DNA from: Atrichornis clamosus
Lineage: Eukaryota > Chordata > Aves > Passeriformes > Menuridae
Direction of reading: 5' to 3'
Length of the DNA stretch: 64,000 nucleotides
Assembly: GCA_013400975.1 (NCBI GenBank)
Contig: WBMZ01009494.1
Span: 1-64,000 of the forward strand
Of this stretch, positions 12,001 to 23,195 are shown one piece after another. The notes under the pieces were generated by a model. The model was not told where the DNA came from, made no database searches, and saw only the letters and a program-made list of their open reading frames with translations. Position 1 is the first letter of the stretch. The number at the start of each line of letters is the position of its first letter. Both the position numbers and the translations under genes were made by a program.

Positions 12001-13054
12001 TATGATTGAGCTGAGCAAGTGGCAGATGGCCTTGGAATTTTCTAATTATCCCTTTGCTCACTGTGAGCTTGACCATCCCAAAGTGGTTATTCACAGGTGG
12101 GAGCTGAGTGGAGACACTGCCCAGGGCGATGGCCCCTTGCTGAGTGAAATGTACTTACACGATGTTGTGAGAGGTTCCTGGAGGCAAGACAGGGGCTCCC
12201 CCTGCTGGCATCCCGCATCCCAAGATCCCTGTGGACAGGGAACACAGCCGTTAACATCAGCAAGCTCTCCCAAGGACTCCCAAAGCTTCTCCCCATACAC
12301 CAACTGGGGGTTTGAGATTTACATAACAAGCTTTGTAATTGAAGCATGGGACTAGGTGATATTATTTGTTCTGCTCAGGCCAGATTTAAGAAACAAACAA
12401 CAGTGATTCTGTTCCTGGTAATTCAATTTGCACAAGATATCATAGGGATGTAATTAGCAGAGAGTTTCTAGTTCTTGACCTCTTACTGAACAAGCTCACT
12501 GGAGAATAATTTCCCCTGAGGATGGGAATAACTAGATAGAAAAATAGATTAACCTGGCATTGTTAAGGCAGCATGATACTGGATCAATGGTTAGCCTGAG
12601 CTGTACTGTAGAATTGCCTAGAGGAGGACAAAATCTGGCAATTAATGGCTGCTACTGACATCAATACCAACAATTCAACGATGAAATTAACTAAAAGAAG
12701 GGAGAAAATCAGTGATAAATGAGACTACAATTGCAGAGGAAGTCTTTTCTGTCACTTTGAGACCTGTATTTGCAAAACTATTAATTTAAAATATTCTGTA
12801 ACCTTCCATCTCCTTCCAGTCGGTCTTCTCTCAGTTTGGGAAGCACATTCAAAGTCTTTGCTGTGTGGAATTAGTCACTTTATTTAATCCCTGTCTATTG
12901 ACCATCTGATTAACACTGAGCACAAATTTGAAAGAGGGAACAATGCAATCATCTACTAACTGTGCCCAAGTGACAGAGTTAATTCCTCTTATGAAATTCC
13001 CTCAAATGTTTTCTCTACTGAAGAGCTTTTCCTTGATTTGTGTTCTTTTCAAAG
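9049..13054. other. Rest of presumed PPFIA2 5'-UTR intron, nothing recognised
   Basis: AT-rich sequence with short GC-richer patches at about 11050-11290, 11650-11850 and 12080-12300. The open frames there occur on both strands, do not resemble known proteins and lack good splice context. No repeat family was recognised apart from homopolymer runs, for example near 10590 and 10818. Confidence 0.5.
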
Positions 13055-13056
13055 AA

Positions 13057-13305
13057 ATGATGTGTGAAGTGATGCCAACGATAAATGAGGACACCCCGAT
13101 GAGTCAACGGGGGTCCCAAAGCAGTGGCTCGGACTCGGATTCTCATTTTGAGCAGCTGATGGTGAACATGCTGGATGAAAGGGACCGTCTCCTTGATACT
13201 CTTCGAGAGACACAGGAAAGCTTGTCACTTGCACAGCAACGCCTACAGGATGTCATCTATGACAGAGACTCCCTCCAGCGACAGCTGAACTCAGCACTGC
13301 CTCAG
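13057..13305 (+). CDS. PPFIA2: PPFIA2 (liprin-alpha-2), first coding exon, residues 1-83
   Basis: Liprin-alpha-2 is a cytosolic presynaptic scaffold. Family knowledge: its N-terminal coiled coils bind ELKS and RIM and self-associate, and its C-terminal SAM domains bind LAR-type receptor phosphatases and CASK. Here 83 codons are visible, starting [20 protein letters not shown], followed by a Ser/Asp-rich linker and, from about residue 28, a heptad-rich coiled coil ([20 protein letters not shown]...) ending LNSALPQ. The acidic linker and IYDRDSLQ fit PPFIA2 better than PPFIA1 or PPFIA4. The start is the ATG-ATG pair at 13057, the conserved family start, although the frame stays open further upstream. 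A probable acceptor (TTCTTTTCAAAG) puts the exon start at 13055, and the donor CAG/GTATGT puts its end at 13305 in phase 0. Only this exon is in the window; the SAM domains are beyond it. The exon looks intact. Confidence 0.96.
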
Positions 13306-16300
13306 GTATGTACCTGATAAAGATGTTTTTTCGGTTTTTTAGGTTCGCCAATTTTTAACTTAATGTCTTTTACGTTAACTCTAATCAGTATTTATTCCTT
13401 GAGGCCCAAGTTTTGCTCCCGTTGATGTCCACTGCAGAACTTCTACTGATTTAGTAGTACCTGGTTTGACCTCTATGGGACCTGTGTTCAAAGTTAAGAG
13501 TAGGAGTAATGCTGTTGACTTCAAGGAGAGCAAGATGAAGGTCTGTAGCTACTGGTTCTTTTGGCTGTTGCTCTAGCATTTACAACACGTGAGGGATCAT
13601 TTAAATAAAAAATCTAATGGTGGAAATGAAACAAAAAGGATGAGGAAGTTTTCTAGTGACTCTTTTCTGGATAGGAGTTTCTAATAAACAACAAATAAAA
13701 CTAACTGTAGGTTAAATAAGGTTCTGCACAAAACCACAAAAAACAACCTTATATATGATACCTTAATATTTTAATTCAATTAATTTTAATATTTATAGAA
13801 ACTTAATTACCTAAAGTTATCTGGTCTTTTTTAGAAACTTTAAAATTAACTACTTCAGTTAAAATATTAATGTGATACTATATTTCAATATTACATATCA
13901 ATATAATTATTTTTTAATATACTAGAATTAAAAGCAAAAAAAATCTTACTTAAGTCTATATGTGGCCAGAGGTTTGAAACATACCATGATTCAAAATTCA
14001 GTTTTTCTCCATGTTCTCCGTGTCTCTCAGCTGTCACTTACTAGAGAATGTGACTGTAGCCAAGAGGGCCTGGACATACCTGTCTGGTCCAAGTTCTATA
14101 ACTGTTAGACAGTGGTTAGGGAAGAATTAAGGCAGTGTGTGGTTGGAATAAAAAGGTGATAAGTATGAGTGAAATGAGTGAGAAAATTTTTAAAGGTAGA
14201 AATGGAAAACAGCACCCACTGGAGCAGTTGTTTAAGGGCTAACCTCAGCAGGTTGTTGAAATAGCTTGGGATAGGACTGAATAAGAGAGACTGTAATCAT
14301 TTGAAAAACAGCATTAGCAACTTGAGCATTAGCTCCAGACAATAAGAATGCATGTAACTGGCTTGGGACAAGTAAAAAGGAATAGCAATGATCTTGATAT
14401 ACAGTAAAATCAAGGTTAGTTTTTTTTCCTTTTTCTCTGATTTGTGGGCAGTTGAGCTTATTTTGTACAGCTGTCTCTCCATAGAAGAGTGTAAAAAAAG
14501 TAAGTGAAAGACAGCATAAATCCTTTATTCAAAGATTTACTGCTGGAAATCTGAAGAAGAGAGTATATTCTGTGTGTGTGAAGTCCCATTCATTGTGCTG
14601 CTTAGTGCAGAGGTGCTGTCCACTGAGCCCACAGTGAGGTATTTTTATTGAGCACTAGCAGGTGTCTAAGCCCTAATGTTTCTGTGTCTCACATATGCAG
14701 AACTCCTGCTAAAATCTTGGAGACTAGCTCAGGTAAATAATACTCAGCATAAATGTCATACAGAGCCTCAAAGAAAAAAAATCTAAGGAAATGGAGCACA
14801 ATATGATTTTATTCTTTATTTCATCTAGTAAATGGTGGTGTTATGTAGTTTTGAATGATTGCTGTACACCCCCTAAAAGCAATTGATTTGTCAGGTGAAC
14901 ACTTTTGACTGTCTTGTACCATTAAAAATGGGTATTTCAGGTAACATTCATCCTTATATCTAAGAGAGATGGAAGTTTCCATATGAGAAACTGCGTGACA
15001 CACTGCTAACACTTTAAAGCAGAACCAGTTTTTTTTCCCCATCAGTTATGTTATCTAGATCTTCATGTAAGTAATTAAATTCTGTAGAAATCTGGTTTTA
15101 TAAGTACAGAACACTGGCCTAATGTAACATTCTGGTCTTTCAAGAATATGATTTTCAGATGACTGCTGTACTATTAAGCTTCCTTTCTGCACTTGAGATA
15201 TTCTCCACAGTACTTCTGCAGTTTTTGGTTTATGGTTTTATGAATGGCAAGCTTGCCTTGCGAGCTGCCTGTTATATCTTATGACAAAATATTACCCAGG
15301 ACTTTGGTCATGGAGAGAAAGAATTCTCCCTTCACTCAGTTTAGGAGGAGAATACATAAATATACAGTATCTAGATGATAATTTTTATTTAGTTATAATG
15401 TGACATCTAATGAGTCTTACTTTATCAGAATATATTCTTTTAGCTCTTGATCCCTTGAGTGGTTTTCAAAATTCAATTATTTCTTAGTATTTACATAATG
15501 CTTTGTGTGTAGAAACTGTGTATTGTCACAGTTATATTCCAGAGCATTTTTGTAAGGACACTGTTTTTGTTTATTATCTATTTAACTGTTTACAGTTAAA
15601 AATATGTTCTGAAAAAAATCATTACACTTCTAATAAATAGAACCTGAACAAAAAAAGCCTGCATGAAAACTCAGCCATTGAAAAATCTTGTCTGGTGGGA
15701 AATTCAAAATCATATATAACAGTAAATAGGAAGTTTGTGTTATTAGTTAATGCTGTTGCAGCTGTTAATGCTGTAGCCAATGACTGTAGATGTCTATAAG
15801 TTTTTATACTGGGTCTGTATTGCCACAGAACAATGTATAGCTATGTCTTTCAAATTTGAGTTACAGAAAGATAAGTGCTAAGTGCTATAATTGAAATAAA
15901 TTTTATTTCCATTGGGTTAGTGGTCTCAACTTTATGTACATCTATGTTTAACTGAACAGCTACGTTTAAGGAAGGAGGGAAAAAATGAGCAGGCAATTAC
16001 AGATCAGCTAGACTAAATGTAATAACAGGGAAGACTTTAAAACTTACTTTGGAAGAAAATCTAATAGTAAGTCAAAAAGCTAACTTAAAAGTATGACAAG
16101 GGTTTATCAAAATATCTTTATACAGAGTAACTGAACATAACTCTTTAGTACCAGAATTTTTAGATTAGGGAACTATGATATCCCTAAAATGGATATCTTT
16201 TGAAGTTGCCCCATTTAAGTTACTAATAGATGGGAAGTGAGTAAGAAAAAGCAATATAATAATTAGTAAGGTGAGTAATAAAAGAGAGAGAAGAAAAAAT

Positions 16301-17912
16301 TTCACTTAGAGTAGACTGACAGGATAGAAGGAAAGTAGTAGTAGTTATTTACTAAAGTGTTTTGAGATCAGTTTTTGTTATTTTGAGCATAAGAAGAAGA
16401 AGAAGCATGCTAGTGGAAATTTTTGGAGGACACAAAATGGAGTTTAATAGTCAACTAAGGGAATGAGTATGTTAGTACGCAAGAGCAAGGGTAACAGAGG
16501 TGGGATGATACTGCATGGTACAAGGGTGACTGCCTTGTAGCCAGCAGGCAATAACAAAACATTTTATGGCCTCTTAGGTAGCAGTAGTAAAAAGGGATAA
16601 TATATGTTATGCAGTGGTTGTAGGCAGCCAGTGGGAGGTAGGCCTGAAAAAAGGAAAGTACCATTTTGAAATGTATTAATGTAAGAGATTCTATTGGAAG
16701 TAGGTGAGTATTAATGCTGTTAAACCAAGGGGAGGTTTGGACCTTATTTATCTGAGTTTTGGCTCAGTAGTTATCCAACCTCAAATTGGAAGAGATTCAG
16801 AAAAAGTCTGCTGGAGGAAATAAGCAGTAACATCTGCATGACAAGACTAATTGAAGTTTTTTTACTTCTGGGGAAAACTGAATTGAGAGGGACTATGAGT
16901 GATTTCCTAGATTTTCTTGGAGAGACAGGAAGATGGAATGAACAGGTAAAGATGAAGTAAATGTTTTAAGCCAAAAATAATATTGATGAAGGAATAAATT
17001 ATTATAGGATACCTTGAATAAGATAGATCATTCAAGAAGGTCTTGAATTATGAAGGAATGACATAGGTCTTAGACAAAGACACACAGAAAGCCCCAGACT
17101 GTTTTCAAAATGAAGCTGGTGTGAAAGATTATATATCATAGTACCTCTGGTTAACCTCTGAACTTGACCCAGAACATCCCTTCCTGTTCAGACTTTATTG
17201 TGGAAATATTAAGAATCTAGTTCACAAGTGATCTTGTTTATTCTTCCCAAAGCTGCCTGTTGACAGCAGAAGCCTCTAAGGAAAGTGTATTTGGGTCTGC
17301 ACCGCATGCTCCCTGACAAAAGGAATTTATTTTATTTAGGTCATGACTCTTGAGTCCAGCAAAAAAAAAATTGCTAAATACAATAAACTCCACTGTAATG
17401 GGGAAGCACAAGATCTAAATACTTAGCGGTATGTTTTTACTTTATTGGAGCAAAAATAGGTCTTTTACTGGAGCATAAAAAAGTGTTCTACTAATAGTAA
17501 CTGTAACTCCAGTGTTGAGTACTAGAAGGAGGAAAATGTTCAGTTACAGCTTTCTCAAGCAAATTTCATCATAGTCTTTTCTAAGCTAAATTGTCTCGAA
17601 AAAAACACCTGTAGTAAACACCTTGTAAACAAGCTGAAAAAATACAGTGTATGTCATTGTAAGGCTTAGAATGACACATAAGAATCATAAGAGTTGTAAT
17701 AAATACAAATGTACTCCGATAAACAATGCTGAACTAGGCTTCTTTTGTGGTTTTATTTTTCTTTTAGCCTTTCAAGAATAAGTTTCAATGTATGAACGAT
17801 GATGAGATGTTATTTACATGAAGATGTTCATAAGTTATCACTCTCTATTCTAGTATGTTTATTTTGTTCATTAAGAATGTACTTGCTCAGTGATTTACTT
17901 AGAAATTATTAT
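13306..17912 (+). other. PPFIA2: PPFIA2 first coding intron, proximal part
   Basis: The intron starts with GTATGT at 13306. This part is very AT-rich (notably 13740-13930) and I recognise no exon, repeat family or RNA gene in it. The open frames are short and chance-like. A small GAA microsatellite lies near 16390. Confidence 0.6.
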
Positions 17913-18155
17913 TCACAGAATAGTTGAGGTTGGAAGGGACCTCTGGAGGTCACCTTGTCTAACTTGTCTGCTCCAGCAGGGTTACTGAGAACAGGACTGT
18001 ATCCAGATGGCTTCTGAATATCTGAGCATGGGCTCCACAGCCTCTCTGGGCAACCTGTGCCAGTGCTCAGTCACCCTTACTGTAAAAACAAAAAGTGTTT
18101 CCTGATGTTCAGGAGGAACCTTCTGTGTTTCCATTTGTGTCCATGGTCTCTTGAA
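17913..18155 (-). mobile_element. CR1 LINE 3' end (inverted)
   Basis: The + strand begins with TCACAGAATAGTTGAGGTTG then GAAGGGACCTCTGGAGGTCA, the reverse complement of the CR1 3' terminus. It continues through the usual block containing CTCCACAGCCTCTCTGGGCA and the pyrimidine-rich 3' region. The copy is oriented to the minus strand and probably belongs with the reverse-transcriptase fragment at 18235-18672. Confidence 0.93.
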
Positions 18156-18234
18156 TGTTATATTACCAGAAAGTTCTGATTTTACTGATCATTTATGGTG
18201 GCAGATTTTTTTTTTAATAGCTATAAATCTTTTC

Positions 18235-18672
18235 ATGTACTGATTCTTGGATCACCTATGATATGTCTTTTTTAGTACCACTGGCTGTCACTAGTCAACT
18301 CATTATTTTCCATGTGCCTTAGCATAGTTTCCAGAAGGATGTGCTCCATGATCTTGCTGGTCACTGAGGTCAAACTGGCTGGCCTCCAGTTCCCTAGATC
18401 TTCCTTTTCACCCGTCTTAAAAAATAAGGTTATGTTTCCGCTTTTCCAGTCAGTGGGAACTTCAAGGCTGACACAACTTCTCAAATATGATGGATAATGG
18501 GTTAGACACTTCATCCGCCAGTGCCCTCAGGACATGTGGATGTATCTCCTCAGGTCCCGTGGCACCTTCCGGTTCCTTAGACGTAGATAATCTCAAACCT
18601 GCTCTTCTCCTTCAGTGAGTGGTTCTGTGTTCTCCCGGTCTGTGCCTTTGCCTTCTGCAACTTGGGACAGAG
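18235..18672 (-). mobile_element. CR1 LINE ORF2 reverse-transcriptase fragment (inverted)
   Basis: On the minus strand the translated sequence has recognisable CR1 ORF2 reverse-transcriptase motifs: a VPTDWKSGNITLFFKTG block, then GNWRPASLTSV and KIMEHILLE. These match the conserved N-terminal RT segment (DWK...FKKG...NYRPVSLTS). Upstream on that strand is the expected HP.VLRALADEV-like stretch. About 80 codons remain open, but the element is broken and cannot encode a working enzyme. Most of the RT between this fragment and the 3' end at 17913-18155 is missing. Confidence 0.92.
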
Positions 18673-21300
18673 TGGCTGGAGCACAATGCCTAGTTTGCGT
18701 GTTTTAAATAGCTTAACTTACATGAGTTGAATTCTTCTATGCATGGGTATAAAACCTCCTGCCTTTAAAATAGACCTTTTAAAACTAAAGCAGTCCAGAT
18801 ATGCTGTTCTTTGGTAGAGATCATCGAATAATTTGCACGGAGAGAGACCACTGGAACTGTATTTTCTTTATTTTTTTAAACTTATTTTGTTTGTTTCTAG
18901 CAAGTTTGAGTATGTTGTGATTCCAGTGAATGTCTCTGGTGGAGATCTAAACTCCTAGCTCTAATTAAGTTTAAATTATTTAGGATATTGCAAAAAAATT
19001 TTTTTCCTCTCCAGTAGATGTTATCATTAGTACTATTTGAAAATTGGTTCTTTCTGGATATAGATGGTAGAATTGTTTGGAGTGTGGAACTGCAATACTA
19101 AAATGAATCCGTTGATATCCTCTGGTACCCCATAGATTTCAACTAAATTGAAATTGTTAGCTACAATAATTCAGTAATAAAATCAGTAATAGAAATATAG
19201 TGGTAATCATTAAGTTTTTATTTGATCTAATAAGATACCACTCATTTAGAAATACTTACTGGAGGCACGATAGAAGGGAAAATCCAAAGAGGGAAATGTA
19301 ATGACCTTGTTTTATTGAACCAGTTTATGTAATTTGATCAATGTTAACCTTTAATAGGATTGTGATTAGAGAATTTTGTTGATAGCCTTGCAGTTTCTTC
19401 CAATACAATGAACAATGAATTTTTTACTGCCAGGGACAAGAAATGTATAGGGAAACAACAGTCAATTATTACGGCCTTATTCTGAGCTTGTATTTTTGGT
19501 TTAAATATCTGTGCATATAGCACATGGATATGACATACTAGCATACATATAGATATATATATCAGAAATAAATACACAAAATTTTAAATAGTAATAATTA
19601 AAATAGATTTTTTTTATTTAAGATTGGACATTTGCTAAACGGTTTTAGGTATTTGCTGTTTGGGTGAAAATAGTAGCTCGACCCACAGTATTGTTCTCAA
19701 AACAGCACTTGTTCTTATGATGAAGATGGAATGATGGCTCTTTTCCACGATTTCTTTCTTTCTGATTATACTGAAGAACATAGAGTACCAATGGCATCCT
19801 GTATATTTGAATGAATAATCAGTACTTTTTCTGAAGTACTAAAAACATCCTCTTGTGTGAAGGACTTCTGTAAGTTCTCCATCTATTTTTTTTATATTGC
19901 AAGATTATGCATTTTTTCTCACATTTCCAGAGAATGATTTAAAAAGAATTCCAAGTAGTGAAATGGAGATCTATCCCATGGGTCTGAGGTGAAAGTTCCA
20001 AGTTTTCTGTCTCAAAAATCCAGTGAGACACTTTGTATTCATGTGTAAAAATTAAAGCTTAACCTCCGTGTTTGTTGCTATCGCTAAATTTCCTCTGTCT
20101 TAGAGTGTATCTGTTCAGATTACCAAATAAATGTGTTAATTTTTGGGTGTTCTGAATCCATGCAGTTCCCACTAAAATCAGTGCAAGTAGCAAGTCTTTG
20201 TGACTGCGAAAATCAGTTTATATTACTAGATAACAGAAATATTTTCACAGACAAATTGGAATGATGCCTTTTTGCTAGTTATCTTAGCCATTTATCTCAA
20301 GATATGAATATTGAGGGAAGCATATTGAGACGTGCAAAAACTGAGATACTAAACATAACTATTAGTTCTAATAGACTAAATATGGAAATACACGTTACAG
20401 GATTTAAATCTATAGGGGGGACAGAGAGCATCTGTAATTCGAAGAAAACTTGACATTGTTAAGTTACAATGGTTTAAGTGCAACACAGTGCTGAAGTATT
20501 AGTTGTGTCCAACCTAAGAAATGTTTAGTAAAGATTTAAATTTTCCCTTCTTCAGAAACAGAACACAGAACATGGCAATTCATTTTCCTACATAAAATTG
20601 AAAGAAAGTTGTTTGCATAGAGTTACATACTAATTTTATTATGGCAGACAACTCCTAACAAATATTATCTGTTAAAAGACAGACTGTCTGTGGTGCAGTA
20701 TCAGCAATTCTTTAGCTGGGTCCTTTCTAGACTTTTTTTTTTTAAACTGCCGTCATATTCCCAGCAGAGTACAGTCACACGTATAATTATACATATAAGT
20801 AATAACTTGAATTCTTTTCAAGTATGAGTTTATTTTCTTGGTGTTCTGAAGTTCTGTGTATTCAGTAGCATATTGAAAATATTTAGAAGCAGGAGATTTT
20901 CTCTTAAAAGCTTTGGACTTCATAATGAATACATGATGACTGAAGAAGACTGATATGACAATCCAGCAGAAGAAAAAAATTGGACACAGGGAAAAAAGAC
21001 AGAAACATAAATATTTAGGGGAAGAGGAACATGTGGTGAATGCCTGAAGCAATCAATAAGACTATGTACTCCCATTTCACTCTGTATCTGCTTCATAAAC
21101 ATTGATATCATTTATTTTAGCTTGAACCAGGTACAGCAACTGCTGCATTAACTATTGATGGCTCATTATTTGAATGTTTATAAAGACACATGAGTGAATA
21201 TGAGAAAAAATACAATGGTGCTGGTCAACAGAATAGAACATAGATGGTTATCCAAGTCTCTACAAATGAAGTTGTTGCCATCAAAATTGTAGACACCATA
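18673..21300. other. Intronic sequence, nothing recognised
   Basis: AT-rich intron with short AT microsatellite-like runs (for example 19548-19562). No repeat family, exon or RNA gene recognised. Confidence 0.55.
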
Positions 21301-21396
21301 GTTTTTGTAACAGCTATAGTCATGGGTTTTTTTCTAGTTTTCATAACAGCTATAGTCATGTTTTTCTTTCTAGTTTTCATAACAGCTATAGTTATG
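21301..21396 (+). repeat. 36-bp minisatellite, about 2.7 copies
   Basis: Units start at 21301, 21337 and 21373, and each contains AACAGCTATAGT(C/T)ATG followed by a T-rich spacer ending TTTCTA. Units 2 and 3 are almost identical, and unit 1 differs by a few bases. Confidence 0.93.
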
Positions 21397-21461
21397 CTTC
21401 TCAGGGTTTAAGAGGCATTTGGACTACGGCTTTAATAATACAATTTAATTTGGTCAGCCTT

Positions 21462-21520
21462 GAAGTGGTTGGACAGTAGGAATTGATGATTATTGTAGGT
21501 CTCTTCCAACTGAACTATTT
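21462..21520 (+). mobile_element. CR1-like 3' tail, diverged
   Basis: The pattern TTGGACAGTAGGAATTGATG, then ATTGTAGGTCTCTTCCAACT, corresponds to the conserved CR1 3' terminus (TTGGACTTGATGATC...GGTCTTTTCCAAC). It is a short, old copy in + orientation. Confidence 0.65.
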
Positions 21521-22542
21521 GTTCTTACACGATGAAGAAAAGCTGGAAAAACTAATGCAAATTTTATAAAGCTTAACTGTTAGTATATTCTTAGCTCATG
21601 TCCTTGAAAGTGAATGGTAGAGGCTGAGACATCATCCAAGAACTTCTTTAAAACGCATATTCCCTTCTTTTTAAGTTCTCTATTAAAAGCAAAGGAAATG
21701 CAGAATATGTAAGAATCAGCTTTTAGATATGTCTTATTCAGGCTATCTTCTATCTTAACAAATATTTTCCTATGCTAAGAAAATTATGTTAGGGGCATGT
21801 TTTTTATTTCAAAAGTATGGACAATTTAGTTCTCACTGAAGTCTGTGGAGTTTTCCTGTTGACTGAAGAAACAGATTTGCCTGTATTGTTGAATATGAAT
21901 CTTTCGTATGATCCCCAGGAATCTGAACTACTATGGATAGAAGTTAAGGGCCACCTAGAATAGTAACTTTATTTTATATAATGTAACATTTCTACAGTCT
22001 ACTCAAGAATCTGTTCCAAATCCTCATTTGCTGAGTATATCTTATCCTTTAAGTTTTTTCCTAGTTAGTATCAGATTATGGGCTCTTTCTATTTTAATTA
22101 TTGTTGGCCAACTGCATTCTTTACCATCTTTGAGTTCTAAAAAAATCCCAATTACACTGTGGTGGTCAATTTCTTATGACAGTCAATCATTTGTCAAAAC
22201 AGAAAATATTAAATAAATCTTGGAGACCTACAGTAAGGTTCTTTGTTGTAGGTTGGTTTATTGAAATTATGAAGTAACCAAAATTACAGATTTGTTTTTT
22301 TCCCATATGGGAATTTTTTTTTTTGAGACTCTAAGCAGAAGGGAACATAGGGATAAAAAAAGGGAAGGAGTAATAAGGAAAAGGTAATGCACAAGTAGAT
22401 AAACTATATCTCTGCATCAAAAGGGAAGAATTCTGTAAGAAGGGTAGAGTGAAAGTCAGTCTGCACAAGAAGTAAAGCCTTAGGCCAGACTTCATGAAAG
22501 TCAGTATGGAGGTTTTTCTGCTTTTTTCTACCAGTGATAGAA

Positions 22543-23195
22543 CTAATCCTTAAAGAGCAAGTAGTTAAGGAGCAAGTTGAGCAAAGGGGCAGAGAGGCAC
22601 CTGGCAGTGCTGTTTGACAGCTGACTGAACATGATCCAGCAGTGTGCCCAGGTGGCCAAGGACACCAGGGGCATCCTGGTCTGTATCAGGAATAGTGTGG
22701 CCAGCAGGACCAGGGAAATTATTCTTCTCTTGTACTCAGCATGGGTGAGGCCACACCTCAAATCCTGTGTCCAGTTCTGGGCCCCTCACTACAAGAAGGA
22801 CATTGAGGTGCTGGAGTGTGTCCAGAGAAGGGCAGTGGAGCTACTGAAGGGTCTGGAGCACAAGTCCTGTGAGGCGGGGCTGAGGGAGCTGGGGTTGTGT
22901 AGCCTGGAGAAAAGGAGGCTCAGGAGAGACCTTATCCCTCTCTCTCGAACTACCTGAAAGGAGGGTGTAGCCAGGTGGGGGTCGGTCTCTTCTCCCAGGC
23001 AACCAGCAACAAGACAGGAGGAAATATCCTCAAGCTGAGCCAGGGGAGATTTAGGTTGGACATTAGGAGGAATTTTTTTACTGAAAGGGTAATTACACAT
23101 TGGGATGGGCTGCCCAGGGAGGTGGTGGAGTCACCGCCCCTGGAGATGTTTAAGAAAAGACTGGACCTGACACTTCAGGCATTGAACACTGAGAC
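22543..23195 (+). mobile_element. CR1 LINE ORF2 C-terminal end
   Basis: About 650 bp in + orientation. The translation contains hallmark CR1 ORF2 blocks: [52 protein letters not shown] and [14 protein letters not shown]. After a frame break come [17 protein letters not shown] and [20 protein letters not shown]. The frame is broken near 22957, and the final hairpin and octamer-tail part of CR1 is missing, so this copy is truncated at both ends. It is the least diverged protein-coding CR1 remnant in the window but not functional. Confidence 0.97.

Noticed and set aside
12002..12355. 117-codon + frame with 86- and 70-codon minus frames over it
   Set aside because: Both strands are open in a moderately GC-rich patch, without splice sites or recognisable motifs.
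12928..13056. 43-codon in-frame upstream extension of the PPFIA2 exon
   Set aside because: It begins at a non-ATG codon and crosses a pyrimidine-rich acceptor. The liprin-alpha-2 protein is known to start at the MMCEVMP methionines, so this is intron.
22789..23100. 103-codon minus-strand frame
   Set aside because: It is antisense to the CR1 ORF2 remnant at 22543-23195.
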